Below are positions 57,828 through 64,000 of a stretch of DNA of 64,000 nucleotides, piece after piece. Each line of letters begins with the position of its first letter. Position 1 is the stretch's first letter. A program made the position numbers and the translations under genes. Below the pieces are notes generated by a model. That model was not told where the DNA came from. It ran no database searches and worked only from the letters and a program-made list of their open reading frames with translations. This DNA is from Aphrophora alni. Lineage: Eukaryota; Arthropoda; Insecta; Hemiptera; Aphrophoridae. The stretch covers positions 123,757,362-123,821,361 of the forward strand of contig OY740765.1 of the NCBI GenBank assembly GCA_963513935.1, read 5' to 3'.

Positions 57828-58075
57828 ATACTGATTACCATCACATTTTATTCAGGCTTTGGACTGGCTAAATGGTAGAAAGACATTTCTATTACTTAGG
57901 CGAGTTTAAAATCGGCTTTATGATAGCATCGGAGTACATTTTTTGATATATTTATTTTTAATTATACTGATTCCCATCAGACTTTATTCAGGCTTTGTAC
58001 TGGCTATGTGGTAGAAAGATTTAGGCGTGTTTAAAATTAGCTCTAAGATAGCGTCGTCAGTATATATTTTTAAAT
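57828..58075 (+). repeat. Two-copy tandem repeat, period about 137 bp
   Basis: TACTGATTACCATCACATTT starts at 57828 and TACTGATTCCCATCAGACTT at 57965. Each is followed by ATTCAGGCTTTG, ACTGGCTA, GTGGTAGAAAGA or GGTAGAAAGA, TTTAAAAT and ATAGC blocks. Confidence 0.85.
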
Positions 58076-59213
58076 GTTTAAGTGTGTTATGGTTTTTTTT
58101 TAGTTTTTCATATTTTTTATAAATACAGTAGACTAATATTTACAGATATATTATTAACATATATTTACACAATGTTTTCATGAGTCTCAACTTAATTCAA
58201 CATTTGAAGGTAGGAGAGAGTGCGGAGACACGTCTTTATATTACCAGTTTCTTCGTACTTCTTCTTTGTTTCTTCGATACTCCCATCCACTTTCCTATAT
58301 TTGAGTTTTCTTCGCTTTCCTTCCAGATTCAATTTGGATTCTCATGAACATACATGCTGAATTTCGGCTTCGGTATTTAAACGCTGGATCAGTTCTTTGA
58401 TTCTGGGGCATAGTTGAATACCTCGGCCGGGGGGGGGGAGGGGGTGAGACTCAGATTAGTTTGGCCGTTTATTTCGCGCATTTCGTGATGGTCGCTTATT
58501 TCGCTGGTCGGTTTTTTCCGGTATTCGATATTTTTAATCTTTATAGCGTCTTAAAACTCTACTACTATAGGGCCTATACAGTTTTATTTCCGGTAGCTAC
58601 TGTATAAATAAATCAATGAAGTTTTATGCATGAAAATTAAAGTTAAAATGGGATTTTTCGGTAATTTCGAAATACTCTGATTCACATGGGTTAATACGTA
58701 AACTAGTTTAACATTCCTTTCTGCACCGTTTCTATTTTTACAAACCGAACTTTTTTTTTTGACTGCCTCGGTTAACCAAGTAATCAGTTAGTCGGGGCTT
58801 GGATAACCGTGTCTCTACTGTAGGCCTACTTATACTTTTGTTTAATATTACAGTATTCATTAAGTTTGTGTAATTTTTTTATAAAAGTTGTGTTTTTAAT
58901 GCTCCCTATGTTATTAGTGAATGTTCAGTCCACAAAGTGTCGAACTATCGTAGTTTTAATGTAATAAAAGATTTCCTCATATAGAAAACTTTTTTCAAAA
59001 GTGGGAGGATTGTAAATTTTACAAATAATTATTTTGACGTTTATATTTAAAGGTCATGAGACCAACATCTGCAAAACTACGCATTACTTAATAAAAACCC
59101 ATGGCATCATAGTAGCCATGCCCATATCAATAGTAGCTTAATATGTATCACACATTTATATTGATGCCATATAAGGAAATATAATTGCAATCCGAGGTGT
59201 TGCCCCCCTGTTC
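58076..59213. other. Non-coding stretch with a possible pogo-type end
   Basis: A G run lies at 58428-58438. At 58755-58830 the reverse complement reads CAGTAGAGACACGGTTATCC, like the ends of pogo/Tigger-type elements, where CAGT ends abut TA. No partner end or transposase was found. No gene. Confidence 0.4.
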
Positions 59214-59246
59214 TATAAAACTACTTATTTGAGACCTAGAGTCATT
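59214..59246 (+). promoter_or_regulatory. Predicted core promoter: TATA box plus arthropod initiator
   Basis: TATAAAA at 59214-59220. TCATTA at 59242 matches the arthropod initiator TCA(G/T)T, and its A lies 30 nt from the first T of the TATA box, the usual distance. A start codon follows 65 nt after the predicted start site. Confidence 0.5.
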
Positions 59247-59308
59247 AAGCTTGTTACAAGTCTGACCTGACTTTTGTGCATTGCTCTTGCAGAGTACAGA
59301 CGTACACC

Positions 59309-59330
59309 ATGGCAATTCTTCTCTTGTTTA
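59309..59330 (+). CDS. Candidate first coding exon of a secreted-protein gene (partial)
   Basis: ATG follows ACACC (fair start context) and opens MAILLLF, a hydrophobic beginning like a signal peptide. After seven codons and one base the GTAAGT donor at 59331 ends the exon. Many insect cuticle and other secreted proteins have such a tiny first exon with a phase-1 intron inside the signal peptide, behind a TATA promoter. I could not recognise the next exon in the remaining 4.7 kb. The product is therefore unknown and the exon could be a chance arrangement. Confidence 0.4.
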
Positions 59331-61166
59331 GTAAGTTAAAGTCAAACTTTGTTATTATCTTCACATATTGAAAATAAATATTTTCCTATTCTAAATGGAT
59401 TAATATTTTGAATAATAGATTTAAATAAAAGGAAAGCTTATATTTTGAAAGAACTTTATTAATTATAAATGATTTTATACAAGTAAAAACTTCGATAAGG
59501 TGAAAGAAATGATAAAGTTATCAAATATTATGAAATGTCTATGTGAAATATTATGAAACAGTATAAAATGCATAAATTATTTCAATAATATGTGTAATGT
59601 TGTAAGAAAAGTATGTAAGAAATGTTGTAATAAATGGATAAAATATTTTCTTGATCAAAACTTAATCACATAACCTGTAACCTCTGATTATGGTAATGTC
59701 TCTAGAATATATATCAATATTTGACAATTAATTTAATTAGTTTCCAGTAACTAATGTAATATTAATACAATTAATATTATGTTATACCTTGACGCTAAGT
59801 CACGGCATTAGATGATTTTGAGTTGTAGTATCCAAATCATTGAAACTTGCTTCGACTGTGAATTATATATAAACTGAGTACATATAACACACTTTGATAA
59901 ATAATTACTTTATAAACGGATAAAGCAATTTAAAGTTAAATAAATAAATTTGATACATATTGTAATGTGTAATCTTTAAACAGATGATTTGCCTTCAATT
60001 ATACATATACAAGTGGTTAAATTTTGTGAGCCTTTAATAATTTACCATCACCACGAAGTTATTTAAATAAAATAAAATGACTGCTAAATTGCACGGTTTT
60101 CTGTATATCTTAACGGTATATCTTTAAAACAATATACTAATCACGATCGTAATTCCTGATATCTCTAAATATAGAATTTTGTAAACCTGTTATGAACCAT
60201 TTATGTGATATAAGGGAGATTATCTACAATTCTTAAACCAGAATTAATAAAAGAGTTCTCTAAAATGTATGAGTGTAAAAAGGTAGATAATTTTTACATT
60301 TTATGTATATTAAAGAAATTAATATAATATTGGTTAAATAAGAGATTTGACCAACCAAAACTGACTGTGCTTGCTTATCACCTTTATGTAATACAGTTCT
60401 CCATCACTACTTAATAAAGTGAAAATCAATTATGAACACATGCTTAATCAGTTGAATATCTAACATTTTGTTCATTGATTTCGATAATTTTTTTTTAATG
60501 TGAAGTTCCAAGCCGCATTCGATTTGTAAATGGCTATCATAATTGATTATCTCATTTTATTCTACATCATGTTTCTCTACAAAAGCATAATTTTTTTGTG
60601 AGATGTAATAATTATGTATTATATGTGTTGACCTTGTTTTGATTATAGACGTGAATAATAATTCGATGAAAGTTGTATTTCATCTTATAATTTTCTATAG
60701 ATTACATTGGTTTTATCAAAATTTTATACAGTTTTAGTAAATAATAAAACATTTTATAACACATTTCACGGTATTGTGCTTCTTAAACATAACTTAATAC
60801 AATTTGTAATAATGTTATTGCATTATTAAATTTATTTATTACGAGCTCTAAATAAAATGAAGTTATTAATGGTATAGACTTTTTTTTCATGGGCAATTTA
60901 GTTTCACAACGACTTCTCTTCAACTTAACATTTAAAAAGTAAAACTAAACACAAAACAAACTTATAAAACAAAATAAAACATTAACAAAATTTAAAAAAA
61001 ACATTTACAGAATGTGGAAATCAGGAAAAATAAATATTTCAAATAAAAAGAACTTTACAATCTCTCAACACAACAAATAATTATATATAAATTGAGTCTA
61101 TATATATATAGTCTAAAACAAAACAAAATAATAATAATACATTTACAATTCAAAATAAAGTTATTG

Positions 61167-61171
<5 letters not shown>
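59331..61171. other. Non-coding stretch, possible intron 1 of the candidate gene
   Basis: AT-rich. No exon with coding character, RNA gene or clear repeat was found. Confidence 0.35.

Positions 61172-61210
<39 letters not shown>
61172..61210. repeat. (AT)n microsatellite
   Basis: About 39 bp of alternating AT, directly followed by CCCTGTGTTAAATAAGTCCC. Confidence 0.97.
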
Positions 61211-61212
<2 letters not shown>

Positions 61213-61372
61213 CTGTGTTAAATAAGTCCCGGGACGGCTTAATATTTTTTTAACCATTACAGATAGAGCTACAAAGCTATGCACATTGTTAATGGACACG
61301 AAAACCAATTTTAGTACTTATTCAGTGGACCGCTACATTTCCACAGGTACGGCCTACAAGGAGTAAGTAGAA
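61211..61372 (+). repeat. Possible mariner-type terminus
   Basis: CCCTGTGTTAAATAAGTCCC with GGGACG after a TA tract resembles the ends of some mariner elements of arthropods (ACCCTGT...AAGTCCCGGGAC). No opposite end and no transposase frame were found. Confidence 0.3.
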
Positions 61373-63486
<2,114 letters not shown>

Positions 63487-63489
<3 letters not shown>

Positions 63490-64000
63490 CAACAGTCCAA
63501 TGAATCTAGTTCAATACTAATACAAATAATATAGGCTACTAAAATAATACGGTGATATGAAAGTAAATTTTGAATTTACTGTTTACATTTAATGTTGATA
63601 TGAGAAAGAGTTTTTTTTTTTTTTTGACACATGTTGAAGGCAACCAGAAGAATGAAGCTAATCTATTTTCTGTCAATACAGACATTTCATTTTCCTAAGC
63701 CTTGTTTGTTTATTCTTAAAGAAGGATATTAATAACATGATAAGGCAGGCCTGTTTGTTATATGCCTCTTATCTTCCCACAGTTGGAGGGAGGGCAATTT
63801 GTTTGTGATAATCACAAGCTTTCTATTAACATAAAACTTCACACACTTACTACATTACCATAAGCTGTATGCAGAGATTTGATAAAAAATTATTGTTTAC
63901 GAATGTTATATTCATTGGATCTAAAATCAAGAAGGAAACTATATTGTATGTTATCACCTAATATTTCGCTGATGTTTTTTTTACTTCATGTACACATTCT
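63487..64000. other. Non-coding stretch
   Basis: A T run at 63611-63625; nothing else supported. Confidence 0.4.

Overview
The window is an AT-rich, intron- and transposon-laden stretch of animal nuclear DNA, most likely from an arthropod and probably an insect. The evidence is a (TTAGG)5 block of the insect telomere type at 38717-38741, mariner, piggyBac-like and Jockey-type element remains, and an HP1 gene with short exons and GT-AG introns. A hemipteran would fit the style of the repeats, but the sequence does not prove it.

Only one complete protein gene is convincing: a four-exon heterochromatin protein 1 (HP1/CBX) gene on the + strand, 10295-14916, coding for 173 residues. It has a chromodomain with an intact aromatic cage, a basic hinge and a chromoshadow domain. 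The protein stops right after the last chromoshadow helix and lacks the tryptophan that normally helps bind PxVxL partners. Its introns 2 and 3 carry local tandem duplications and two dispersed repeats. A second, weaker gene signal is a promoter and tiny first coding exon at 59214-59330 (TATA box, initiator 30 nt downstream, seven codons, GTAAGT donor), as seen in insect genes for secreted or cuticle proteins. No further exon could be found before the window ends. A tRNA-like sequence lies at 48585-48657.

Most of the remainder is mobile DNA and its debris. In order: a dispersed long repeat (family C) near 2.8 and 4.7 kb; a 191-bp satellite-like array at 6.9-7.5 kb; a hairpin at 8.25 kb; a mariner fossil at 9.34-9.97 kb; the HP1 gene; a compound foldback structure at 22.6-24.4 kb; tandem repeats at 26.0-26.5 kb; a terminal-inverted-repeat MITE at 30.6 kb; a minus-strand Jockey-like LINE at 31.1-35.5 kb, split by a 2.07-kb TG...CA insertion with a 4-bp target duplication; a 1.03-kb piggyBac-like deletion derivative at 38.8-39.8 kb, itself inside a family C copy; a foldback at 46.4 kb; and very long GA/CT arrays at 37.3, 56.9, 62.0 and 63.3 kb.

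The most unusual signal is a short motif (CTGA-A/T-AATG-like box, small stem-loop, GAAAC-G/A-YG box) found at five separate places on both strands (28.6, 30.7, 46.6, 48.9 and 57.3 kb). It resembles the catalytic core of a hammerhead ribozyme, but no complete ribozyme was confirmed. All repeat boundaries and identities were judged by eye.
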